Source: an uncultured Muribaculaceae bacterium
Lineage (GTDB): Bacteria; Bacteroidota; Bacteroidia; Bacteroidales; Muribaculaceae
Assembly (NCBI GenBank): GCA_910588035.1
Contig: CAJUPY010000011.1
Span: 1-64,000, forward strand
Length of the DNA stretch: 64,000 nucleotides
Reading direction: 5' to 3'
Shown: piece after piece, positions 26,906-35,298 of the stretch
Layout of the letters: every line of letters starts with the position of its first letter
Numbering within the stretch: the stretch's first letter is position 1
Translations under genes and position numbers: made by a program
Notes under the pieces: generated by a model
Databases searched by the model: none
What the model was told of the DNA's origin: nothing
What the model saw: only the letters and a program-made list of their open reading frames with translations

Positions 26906-28705
26906 ATGAAACAGATCACAAAAATATTAGCTCTCGGCGTCATTGCCGTCTCGGCTGTCTCTTGTGCCGACCTCGACATGGACAGCGACGGTCGTCTGCA
27001 GATGAAAGACATTTTCTCGCGACAGGACCGCACCGCCCAGATGTTTGCGACTCTTTCGGGTTCTCTTCCGAAAACGACTCTGACCTACGGCGGTTCGACA
27101 ACACCGATGCTCGCAGGTTTCTCTGACGAGGCCCAGGACGCAAACGACGGCATAACACACGTCGTATCAAACTGGTATAACGGACGAGTATCATCGACGT
27201 CAAACCCGCTCACATCGAAATGTATCGACCCGTGGGATAAATATTTCGAGGCCATCTATAACTGCAACAACTTCATAAAGAACATTCAAGATCCGGAAAT
27301 CGCCACATATCCTTTTGACGAGAACCAGAAAAACGGTTGGATCGCGCAGACCAAAGTCTTGCGTGCCTACTACTATTGGCAGCTGGTGAAACGCTACGGT
27401 GGTGTGCCTCTTGCAAGCGAACCCTATCCGATGGGATTCGACTATGCCAACGCACGCCGTGCCACAATCGAAGAGTGTGCCGACTTCATCATCGGCCAAT
27501 GTGACGAGGCTCTTGACTGTCCCGAGACCGAAGGTCTCTCTGTAGGTTTCAAATGGATCGACAACAGCCGTTCGGCAATGACCCGCTACATCGCCCACGC
27601 CCTGAAATCAGAAGTGGCTCTCTATGCCGCAAGCCCGCTTTTCAACCCCGACAACTCAGGTAAATACACCTGGAGCAAAGCTGCCGAAATCACGAAAGCT
27701 TCGCTCGACGCATGTCTGGGACACGGTGCCGAACTGTTCAAGACATCACCCGAGGCAAATGCAGCTATAAACGCCTATGACAACTACTTCATCACCCGCA
27801 GCGATCCCAGCCGAAGCATCGACAAAGAAACATTTCTTGAGTCAGGCACACGCCTCAAGATCTGGGAATTTGCCGGAACTCCGGTAAACACAGGCATGAA
27901 AGAGGCAGGCCCCTGCCCCTCTCAGGAACTTGTCGACAGCTACGACATGGCCGACGGCTCTGAAGCGATCACAGGCTATCTTGACAGCGACCACCTGCAG
28001 CCCATTGTAAACGAAGCTTCCGGCTATGACGAGGCCAACCCCTACGCCAACCGTGATCCGCGTTTCTACGCCTCGATTTACTTCAACGGATGCCAGCGTA
28101 ACCTCGACGATCCAAAATCAGTAATCGAGTCTTTCGTCGGTGGAAACTGCGGAATTTCTGACCGCGCCACTGACGTGCGCTTCACCCGCACAGGCTACTA
28201 CATGCGCAAATTCAACAACTACAAGTCAAACAGTTCAAACGCCAACGACGGCTACATGCCGCTATTCCGTCTCGCTGAACTCTATCTGAACTTTGCCGAG
28301 GCTGCATATCAGAGTGTCGGTCCCGACCAGAAGATCGGCGATATGTCGGCTCGCGAGGCTGTCAACGTTGTACGTGCACGCGTCAACATGCCCGGACTCC
28401 CCGCCGGAATGTCAAAAGCCGACTTCGAACGCCGCTACCGTAAGGAACGCCGCGTCGAGCTCGCATTTGAAGACCACCGTTTCTATGACGTGCGCCGTTG
28501 GAAAATTCTCGATCAGACCGACCGTTTCGTGACCGGAATGAAAATCACCAGAAACGCCGACGGAAGTTTCGGTTACAAACGTTTCAAACTGGCCGACCGC
28601 AACTGCGCATCATCTAAATTCTACCTCTATCCGATCAACCAGAGCGATGTTTCCAAAATGTTCCAGCTCTCAGGTCAAAACTGGCAGAATCCGGGTTGGG
28701 AATAA
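26906..28705 (+). CDS. SusD-family surface glycan-binding lipoprotein (pair 2)
   Basis: 599 aa. Lipoprotein signal MKQITKILALGVIAVSAVSC (Cys20). Family motifs: YFEAIYNCNNFIKNIQ, QTKVLRAYYYWQLVKRYGGVPL, FRLAELYLNFAEAAYQS, VRARVNMPGLPAGM, and ERRVELAFEDHRFYDVRRW. The C-terminal SGQNWQNPGWE matches the end of the first SusD (VDWQNPGW), showing common descent. The start lies 12 nt after the second susC. Confidence 0.95.
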   Translation: MKQITKILALGVIAVSAVSCADLDMDSDGRLQMKDIFSRQDRTAQMFATLSGSLPKTTLTYGGSTTPMLAGFSDEAQDANDGITHVVSNWYNGRVSSTSNPLTSKCIDPWDKYFEAIYNCNNFIKNIQDPEIATYPFDENQKNGWIAQTKVLRAYYYWQLVKRYGGVPLASEPYPMGFDYANARRATIEECADFIIGQCDEALDCPETEGLSVGFKWIDNSRSAMTRYIAHALKSEVALYAASPLFNPDNSGKYTWSKAAEITKASLDACLGHGAELFKTSPEANAAINAYDNYFITRSDPSRSIDKETFLESGTRLKIWEFAGTPVNTGMKEAGPCPSQELVDSYDMADGSEAITGYLDSDHLQPIVNEASGYDEANPYANRDPRFYASIYFNGCQRNLDDPKSVIESFVGGNCGISDRATDVRFTRTGYYMRKFNNYKSNSSNANDGYMPLFRLAELYLNFAEAAYQSVGPDQKIGDMSAREAVNVVRARVNMPGLPAGMSKADFERRYRKERRVELAFEDHRFYDVRRWKILDQTDRFVTGMKITRNADGSFGYKRFKLADRNCASSKFYLYPINQSDVSKMFQLSGQNWQNPGWE

Positions 28706-28724
28706 TCTTTAAAAGTAATCAATC

Positions 28725-29915
28725 ATGAAAAAGAAACTGTTCATATCTACCTTCGCCGCGCTCCTTCTCTGGAGCTGCGGTGAAGACTACGCCGATAAAG
28801 ATGTGGTCAAAGACTCACCCATCGATCCTGTCACCAATCTCGAGGCCACACCCTATGTTGGTGCCGTCATTCTCAATTGGGACCTGCCCGAGAATGAGCA
28901 ATACTATTACTCGGTGGTCAGCTACGTTGACAACAATGGTCAGAAAGTAGACCGCAAAGTAAGTAAATTCAGTGTCGATTCAGAGAATCCCAACCGCATT
29001 CGTGCCGTCATTCCAGGTTTCACCGACACAAACGAATATGAGTTCTCTGTAACCGCCTACAACTATGCCGGCTCCGCTTCTGAAACCGTATCGGTCAAAG
29101 CTACCCCCGAAGACAAATCAAAAGCTAAAGACTACATTGTCAAGACCGTCAAGTTCACACCCGGTGTCGAATCGGCAAAAATCACATGGGAAAACGAGCT
29201 CGACGCCGACCTCACCCTCGTTGTCAAGCATTTCGACTACTACAATCCGGGCAAACCGACAACCGAACTCGTCGACGAATATGACGCGAGCACTCCCAAA
29301 ACCGAGATCATCGAAAACCTGCCTATCGAGGAAAACATCGTGATGACCTATTTCATGCGCGATAACGAGACCGGCGATGAGTCTGAGACTCTGACACAGG
29401 AATTTGAAGTTGAAGTTCCCGTCGAACACATCTACGATCCGGCGATCTCCTACGTGTTCAACAATTTCTTCAATGCCAATGTGATGGAGTACACGTTCAA
29501 CAACGAGACAAAGACCGAGTTCACGATCACCTCGACCGGAACCGATGCCTATGCCTACTCGAAGTTCGATCAGAACCCGACAGGAACGATTCTGGTGTTC
29601 CGCTACAAGTCTGAGACAAACATCAAGAACCTCCGTCTCTATCTCGACTATCCGCCGAGCAAAATGGTGCAGTACAAAGACTACACTGTCCATGACCCCA
29701 AAGGCTACGACGGTCTGAGAAACACCAACGGCTACTGGCGTACAGTGCGTTGGAATCTCACCGACGCATGTAAGAAAACATTCAACTTCATGGATCCATC
29801 TACGATAAACACCGGCGCAAGCTCCCACCGCATCATGCGTCTCGATCCGAACAAACAGAACAAGAAAGTTCACACGTTCAGGAACATGCACTGGGAAGTT
29901 GATCCCAAATACTGA
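28725..29915 (+). CDS. PUL lipoprotein with FN3-like domains (SusE-position protein)
   Basis: 396 aa. Lipobox LLWSC with Cys18 or nearby (MKKKLFISTFAALLLWSCGE). Two tandem fibronectin-III-like domains: SPIDPVTNLEATPYVGAVIL with NWDLPENEQYYYSVV, and KTVKFTPGVESAKITWENEL. These match the DUF4959/DUF5126-type architecture found next to SusD in many PULs. The last 150 residues (NNFFNANVMEYTFNNETKTE to NMHWEVDPKY) look like a C-terminal beta domain. It probably binds glycan at the cell surface. It follows susD by 19 nt, and a hairpin then separates it from the enzyme genes. Confidence 0.72.
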   Translation: MKKKLFISTFAALLLWSCGEDYADKDVVKDSPIDPVTNLEATPYVGAVILNWDLPENEQYYYSVVSYVDNNGQKVDRKVSKFSVDSENPNRIRAVIPGFTDTNEYEFSVTAYNYAGSASETVSVKATPEDKSKAKDYIVKTVKFTPGVESAKITWENELDADLTLVVKHFDYYNPGKPTTELVDEYDASTPKTEIIENLPIEENIVMTYFMRDNETGDESETLTQEFEVEVPVEHIYDPAISYVFNNFFNANVMEYTFNNETKTEFTITSTGTDAYAYSKFDQNPTGTILVFRYKSETNIKNLRLYLDYPPSKMVQYKDYTVHDPKGYDGLRNTNGYWRTVRWNLTDACKKTFNFMDPSTINTGASSHRIMRLDPNKQNKKVHTFRNMHWEVDPKY

Positions 29916-29936
29916 TAATTTCCAACGATAACTGTC

Positions 29937-29985
29937 GAATCCCCGATGACAATGTCGAAACAATTCCGGCTTGTGTCGGGGATTC
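29937..29985 (+). terminator. Intra-PUL hairpin (attenuator or processing site)
   Basis: GAATCCCCGA (29937-29946) pairs perfectly with TCGGGGATTC (29976-29985) around a 29-nt loop, and a T5 tract follows within 4 nt. It sits between the SusCD/lipoprotein genes and the GH127 and EEP-GH3 genes. It could be a partial terminator lowering enzyme expression relative to transporters. Confidence 0.55.
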
Positions 29986-30007
29986 CACTTTTTCAGAAAA
30001 TAAACCG

Positions 30008-31840
30008 ATGAAGAAAGCATTATTATCATTCGTGGCACTGGCCTGTATCTCAGGCACAGCCTCGGCCGGCGACATAAAGCTCGGCGGATATGTGGGCAAA
30101 CGAATCGACGACTGCATCACCACCCGTGTTGTCGGACAAGACGTCGACCACATCACTCAACCGTTCACACACAAAAACGACACTGCGTCATGGCAGACCG
30201 AATTCTGGGGAAAATGGGTGCAGGGAGCGATTGCGTCCTACCGTTACAACCACGACAAGGCTCTCTATGACAAAATCAAAAAGAGCGTAGACCAAATTAT
30301 CTCGACACAGCAACCCGACGGTTACATCGGCAACTACGCCCCTGAATATCATCTTGCTCAATGGGACGTGTGGGGACGCAAATACACCGCCCTCGGCCTG
30401 CTCTCCTGGTACAATCTGACAGGCGATAAGAAAGCTCTTGAGGCTGCATCGAAACTGATCGACCACCTTATGACCGAGGTCGGTCCCGGTCACGCTGACA
30501 TAGCCAAAGTCGGAAACTACCACGGAATGGCGGCAAGCTCTGTTCTCGAGCCTGTTATCTATCTCTACAAAGCGACCGGCAATCAGAAATATCTCGATTT
30601 CGCCAACTATATTGTAGCCCAATGGGAAACCCCCGACGGGGCGAAACTTATCTCAAAGGCACTTGAAGGTGTTGACGTCGCTTCGCGCTTCCCTCACCCC
30701 GACGACTGGTTCTCACCCGAGAACGGACAGAAAGCATATGAGATGATGTCGTGCTACGTCGGTCTGCTCGAGCTTTACAAACTGACCGGAAACCCTACCT
30801 ATCTCGATGTCATCGAGAAAACAGTGAACAACATTGTCGAAAACGAGATCAACATTGCCGGCTCGGGCAGTGCATTCGAGTGCTGGTATCACGGAAAAGA
30901 CTTCCAGACAATCCCGACATATCACACAATGGAGACCTGCGTGACATTCACCTGGATGCAGATCTGCGACAAACTTCTCGAGCTCACAGGCAACCCGTTC
31001 TATGCCGACCAGATAGAGAAAACGCTCTATAACGCCCTGATGGCTTCGCTCAAGGACGACGCCTCGCAGATTGCCAAGTACAGCCCGATCGAAGGCCACC
31101 GTTTCGAGGGTGAGGAACAGTGTGGTCTCCACATCAACTGCTGCAACGCCAACGGCCCGCGCGGTTTCGCTCTCATTCCCGACTTTGCGATGAAGACCGG
31201 AGCCAACTCAATCAACCTGAACTATTACGGTGACATGACAGCCACCGCCGATCTTGACGGAAACACGGTCAGAATTTCGCAGACTTCCGACTATCCGGCC
31301 ACCGACAAAACACAGATCACAGTCGATCCGGCAAAAGAGAAAGAGTTCTCCCTCAACCTGCGCATGCCGCTATGGAGCACCGATACAAAAGTGACCGTCA
31401 ACGGTGAGCCTGTGGCAAAACCGTGTCCGGGTTCATATCTCACCCTGAACCGCAAGTGGAAAAAAGGTGATAAAATCGAGATCGCATTTGACATGCCCGT
31501 CAAAGTCACTGAGCAAAACAACATGCAGGCGATCACACGCGGTCCCCTTGTCTTTGCACGAGACAGCCGTTTCGGCGACGGATTTGTCGATGAATCGGCC
31601 GTAGTGGCCTCTGAAAACGGAATTGTTGAAGACGCACGCATTGTCTCGCCCGACGGCTCGTTCGCATGGCAGACAATCGAGATTCCGGTGACCGTAGGCG
31701 CCAACCTCGAAGGCACTGATGCAGACCGCCACGTCAAATTCTGCGACTTCGCTTCTGCCGGCAACTCCTGGGCCACCGACGTGCGCTACCGTGTGTGGAT
31801 TCCGAAGACACTCAACATAAAACTGAAACGCAACTATTGA
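30008..31840 (+). CDS. GH127-family (DUF1680) candidate beta-L-arabinofuranosidase
   Basis: 610 aa with signal peptide MKKALLSFVALACISGTASA. The (alpha/alpha)6 barrel of the GH127/GH146 group is visible: ASWQTEFWGKWVQGAIASYR, TQQPDGYIGNY, and WDVWGRKYTALGLLSWY. The metal and catalytic residues of the family are kept: HTMETCVTFTW gives E309 and C311, and HINCCNANGPRG gives C378 and C379. In characterised GH127 enzymes one Cys of this pair is the nucleophile in a zinc-cysteine-glutamate cluster. The C-terminal 200 residues are beta-sandwich. Substrate may be beta-L-arabinofuranose or a related sugar. The TGA overlaps the ATG of the EEP-GH3 gene by one base (31840), so translation is coupled. 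Confidence 0.87.
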   Translation: MKKALLSFVALACISGTASAGDIKLGGYVGKRIDDCITTRVVGQDVDHITQPFTHKNDTASWQTEFWGKWVQGAIASYRYNHDKALYDKIKKSVDQIISTQQPDGYIGNYAPEYHLAQWDVWGRKYTALGLLSWYNLTGDKKALEAASKLIDHLMTEVGPGHADIAKVGNYHGMAASSVLEPVIYLYKATGNQKYLDFANYIVAQWETPDGAKLISKALEGVDVASRFPHPDDWFSPENGQKAYEMMSCYVGLLELYKLTGNPTYLDVIEKTVNNIVENEINIAGSGSAFECWYHGKDFQTIPTYHTMETCVTFTWMQICDKLLELTGNPFYADQIEKTLYNALMASLKDDASQIAKYSPIEGHRFEGEEQCGLHINCCNANGPRGFALIPDFAMKTGANSINLNYYGDMTATADLDGNTVRISQTSDYPATDKTQITVDPAKEKEFSLNLRMPLWSTDTKVTVNGEPVAKPCPGSYLTLNRKWKKGDKIEIAFDMPVKVTEQNNMQAITRGPLVFARDSRFGDGFVDESAVVASENGIVEDARIVSPDGSFAWQTIEIPVTVGANLEGTDADRHVKFCDFASAGNSWATDVRYRVWIPKTLNIKLKRNY

Positions 31841-34800
31841 TGCTTAGACAACTGTTAACAGCCGTCACCACACTCGCCGCCGTCGCTTCGTTGACGGCCG
31901 GCGATGTGCTGACGGTCGCGACCTACAACATTTGGGAAGGGCTTGATAACGATCCCGAACGGAAAGCCCGTTTCACGGCATGGATCGACTCGACCAAACC
32001 CGACGTGCTGATGCTCGACGAACTTGTCGGCTTCACGCCCGCCAAACTCCAGAAACTGGCCGAAGACTGCGGATTCCCCTACTCCTCATTGCTGAAGGAG
32101 GAATGGTATCCGGTCGGTGTAGTCTCCAAGACTCCGATCGAAACCGTCAACCGCATCATCACACCAATGGAGATCGTTCTCGGCCAGAAAAAAGGCCTGT
32201 GGCACGGACTGCTTCACGCCCGCACCGCAGGTCTCGACCTGCTGATAACCCACCTGAGTCCGTTTGACTACAAGTTCCGACGTCAGGAAGCTGAGATTCT
32301 GATAAACTACGCCGACAGCCTCGGTCTGAAGGACTATCTGATTGCAGGCGACCTGAACTCGATCTCACCCTACGACGCCGACTTCATGGCCAAGAAAAAG
32401 AAATGGCTCAACGGAGCACGCAAAGGCGATGCCAAACGACCCGACTGGAACAACCTGAACGAGCAGGGAATGTTTGACACCTCGGTGATCTCACGCTTCC
32501 TGTCGTCGGGACTTACCGATGCGCTATGGAAATTTGTGCGCAATCCCAAAAACCGCATGACCCACCCGACGGCCTACAGCCGCAAGATGCAACCGGGAGA
32601 CCCGCGGCTCGACTCGATAAACTCACACATTGACTACGTATTGCTGTCGCCGGCACTGATGAAACGCTGCACCGGCGCACGTGTCGACCGTGTCGAAGGA
32701 GTGTCAGACCACTACCCCGTAGTGGTCACGCTGAGACGCAATGACTATCGCGATGCAGCTCTGACTCCGGAGCAACGCACGGCCGATCTGTTGTCACGCA
32801 TGAACGTTTACGAGAAAGTGGCACAGATCCGTCATCTCCACTCAGGTGACATCTTTCCCGGCAATAACTTCAGTCAGAATAATGTCAAAGCTATCGCCGG
32901 AGATGTGGCCTACGGATTCATCGAGGGGTTTCCGCTGACCGGCGAACAGTGTCGCAAAAACATGAGGGAAGCGCAGCGCCACATGGTTGAGAACACGCGT
33001 CTCGGCATTCCCGCATTCATCGTTGCCGAATCGCTCCACGGCTCTGTTCACGAAGGGTCGACGATCTTTCCTCAGAACATCGCTCTCGCCTCAACTTTCG
33101 ACCCCTCGCTCGCATATCGCCGCGCCGAGGCTACGGCATCTGACCTACACTACCAGAACATAAACCAGGTTCTGTCGCCTTGCATCGACGTTGTGCGCGA
33201 CCTCAGATGGGGGCGCGTAGAGGAGACTTATGGCGAAGACCCTTTTCTCAACAGCCGTTTCGCATGCAATGAAGTAAAGGGCTATCTCGACAACGGCATA
33301 CAACCGATGCTCAAACATTTCGGGCCTCATGGAAACCCGTCGGGCGGACTGAATCTGTCGGGTGTCGACTGTGGACCCGGCGAACTGAACGATGTCTACA
33401 TGTATCCGTTCCGGAAGGTCATCACCTCACTGCCGGTCATGGCCGTCATGACAACCTACAACACATGGAACCGTGAGCCCAACTCCTCTTCACACTACCT
33501 GCTGACAGAACTGCTCCGTGACAAATGGCGATTCAAAGGTTATGTCTACTCAGACTGGGGCGCGATCGAAATGTTGCGCACTTTCCATAAAACAGCCGCT
33601 ACAAAGGCCGACGCAGCCCGTCAGTCACTCGAGGCCGGACTCGATGTCGAGGCGTCAAGTGACTGTTACCCGACAATTCCGCAGCTCATTGCCGACAGCA
33701 TCATTGACATGGCTACGCTCGACCGCGCCGTAGCCCGTGTGCTTCTGGCCAAGTTCAAAAGCGGACTGTTTGAAGACCCCTACGGCGACCGTTATGCTGC
33801 CTCGGCGGCGATGCACTCTCCCGCATCTGTCGCCTTGTCGAAAGAAATTGCCGACCAATCGGCCGTACTGCTCAAAAACGAAGGCAATCTGCTACCTCTC
33901 AATCTTTCTAAACTCAAGTCGATTGCCGTTGTCGGACCCAACGCCGATCAGGTTCAGTTCGGCGACTACTCCTGGAGCCGCGACAACAGCAACGGAATCA
34001 CTCCACTCGCCGCAATAAGAAACCTCGCCGGCGACAAGCTGACAATCAACTATGCACGCGGCTGCGAGATAATGTCGAAAGACACTTCGGGTATAGCCGA
34101 TGCGGTCGAGGCGGCTCGCCGAAGCGATGTGACTGTCATTTTCTGCGGCAGTTCAAGCGCGTCTCTCGCCCGTGACTACTCCGGTTCAAACTGTGGTGAA
34201 GGATTCGACACTCCAGACCTTAATCTGACCGGAGCACAGCCGGAACTGATACGCGCCATCGCCGCCACCGGTAAACCGGTTGTGCTCGTCGCGGTTACAG
34301 GCAAGGCCTACTCACTGTCATGGGAAAAAGACAATATCCCTGCAATTCTGCTTCAATGGTATGCCGGAGAACGCGAGGGCGAGTCGATCGCCGACATACT
34401 ATTCGGGCGTGTCAACCCGTCAGGACACCTGACCGTCTCTTTCGCTCGCAGCGAAGGCCACTTGCCGGCCTACTACAACCACCTTCCGGGCGACAAAGGC
34501 TATTACCGCGCCCGCGGTACCTACGAACGCCCCGGACGTGATTACGTATTCTCTACTCCTGACCCCCTGTTTGCATTCGGCCACGGTTTGAGCTACACGA
34601 CGTTTGATCTGTCTGACCTCACCGTCGACAGCTCGCGAAATGACTCAATCCGTGTCTCGGTAAACGTCACCAACACCGGCAACCGCGAAGGCCGTGCCGT
34701 GCCTCAACTCTACATACGCGACATTGTCAGCTCTACAGCCACTCCCGTCATGCAGCTCAAAGCCTTTGACAAAGTCAATCTGAAACCAGATGAGACCCGC

Positions 34801-35229
34801 ACTGTCAACCTTTCGTTTGCCGTCGACGAACTGCGCTTCACCGATAACACCGGCAAAAGCCGACTTGAAGACGGCGATTTCGAAATAATGGTCGGCCAAG
34901 CATCTGACAATCTGCCGCTTCACCATATTTTCACAATCGGAAAAAAAGCGCAATCGGCCGCCAAAGATGTTCAGGCAGAGCAATTCAAGGGAACAGGGCG
35001 CAAGATGACAGTCGGCGGAACCGTGCGTGACGTTCAGGCGACACCTCTTGCCGGAGTGGCTGTCCACTCGTCGAAATTGAAATGTCAGGTCGCTACAACA
35101 GCCAAAGACGGATCTTTCAAAGTCAAGATTGCAGACAACGACGTTCTGACATTCACTCTCGACGGATATCAGAAAAATGAACTCCCTGTCAAAGGACGCG
35201 AGACAATAAACGCCACCCTGACGAAATAA
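31840..35229 (+). CDS. EEP phosphatase/nuclease-GH3 fusion with C-terminal CarbD-like domain
   Basis: 1129 aa from ATG 31840; the longer frame from 31795 runs inside the GH127 gene and is rejected. Signal peptide about 1-20. Residues 21-297 are an endonuclease/exonuclease/phosphatase (EEP) domain with TYNIWEG, a metal-binding E in LMLDELVG, LIAGDLNSI, SHIDYVLL and SDHYPVVVTL. Residues about 300-660 are a GH3 N domain (DLRWGRVEETYGEDPFLNSR, KHFGPHGNPSGG) with nucleophile D572 in YVYSDWGAIE. A GH3 C domain follows (664-920), then an FN3-like domain (to about 1035) and a carboxypeptidase-regulatory-like tail. Active-site motifs of both enzymes appear intact, so it may be bifunctional. It is the last PUL gene, followed by a strong terminator. 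Confidence 0.88.
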   Translation: MLRQLLTAVTTLAAVASLTAGDVLTVATYNIWEGLDNDPERKARFTAWIDSTKPDVLMLDELVGFTPAKLQKLAEDCGFPYSSLLKEEWYPVGVVSKTPIETVNRIITPMEIVLGQKKGLWHGLLHARTAGLDLLITHLSPFDYKFRRQEAEILINYADSLGLKDYLIAGDLNSISPYDADFMAKKKKWLNGARKGDAKRPDWNNLNEQGMFDTSVISRFLSSGLTDALWKFVRNPKNRMTHPTAYSRKMQPGDPRLDSINSHIDYVLLSPALMKRCTGARVDRVEGVSDHYPVVVTLRRNDYRDAALTPEQRTADLLSRMNVYEKVAQIRHLHSGDIFPGNNFSQNNVKAIAGDVAYGFIEGFPLTGEQCRKNMREAQRHMVENTRLGIPAFIVAESLHGSVHEGSTIFPQNIALASTFDPSLAYRRAEATASDLHYQNINQVLSPCIDVVRDLRWGRVEETYGEDPFLNSRFACNEVKGYLDNGIQPMLKHFGPHGNPSGGLNLSGVDCGPGELNDVYMYPFRKVITSLPVMAVMTTYNTWNREPNSSSHYLLTELLRDKWRFKGYVYSDWGAIEMLRTFHKTAATKADAARQSLEAGLDVEASSDCYPTIPQLIADSIIDMATLDRAVARVLLAKFKSGLFEDPYGDRYAASAAMHSPASVALSKEIADQSAVLLKNEGNLLPLNLSKLKSIAVVGPNADQVQFGDYSWSRDNSNGITPLAAIRNLAGDKLTINYARGCEIMSKDTSGIADAVEAARRSDVTVIFCGSSSASLARDYSGSNCGEGFDTPDLNLTGAQPELIRAIAATGKPVVLVAVTGKAYSLSWEKDNIPAILLQWYAGEREGESIADILFGRVNPSGHLTVSFARSEGHLPAYYNHLPGDKGYYRARGTYERPGRDYVFSTPDPLFAFGHGLSYTTFDLSDLTVDSSRNDSIRVSVNVTNTGNREGRAVPQLYIRDIVSSTATPVMQLKAFDKVNLKPDETRTVNLSFAVDELRFTDNTGKSRLEDGDFEIMVGQASDNLPLHHIFTIGKKAQSAAKDVQAEQFKGTGRKMTVGGTVRDVQATPLAGVAVHSSKLKCQVATTAKDGSFKVKIADNDVLTFTLDGYQKNELPVKGRETINATLTK

Positions 35230-35240
35230 GGTTCTATTTC

Positions 35241-35291
35241 AATATAAGAAGAGCGACGGTGCACAAATGCCACCGTCGCTCTTCTTATATT
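35241..35291. terminator. Bidirectional terminator between PUL and fimbrial operon
   Basis: Perfect 21-bp arms (35241-35261 and 35271-35291) with a 9-nt loop and T-rich outer ends on both strands. It lies between the convergent EEP-GH3 gene (stop 35229) and the fimbrial operon (stop 35299). Confidence 0.92.
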
Positions 35292-35298
35292 ATAGTTT

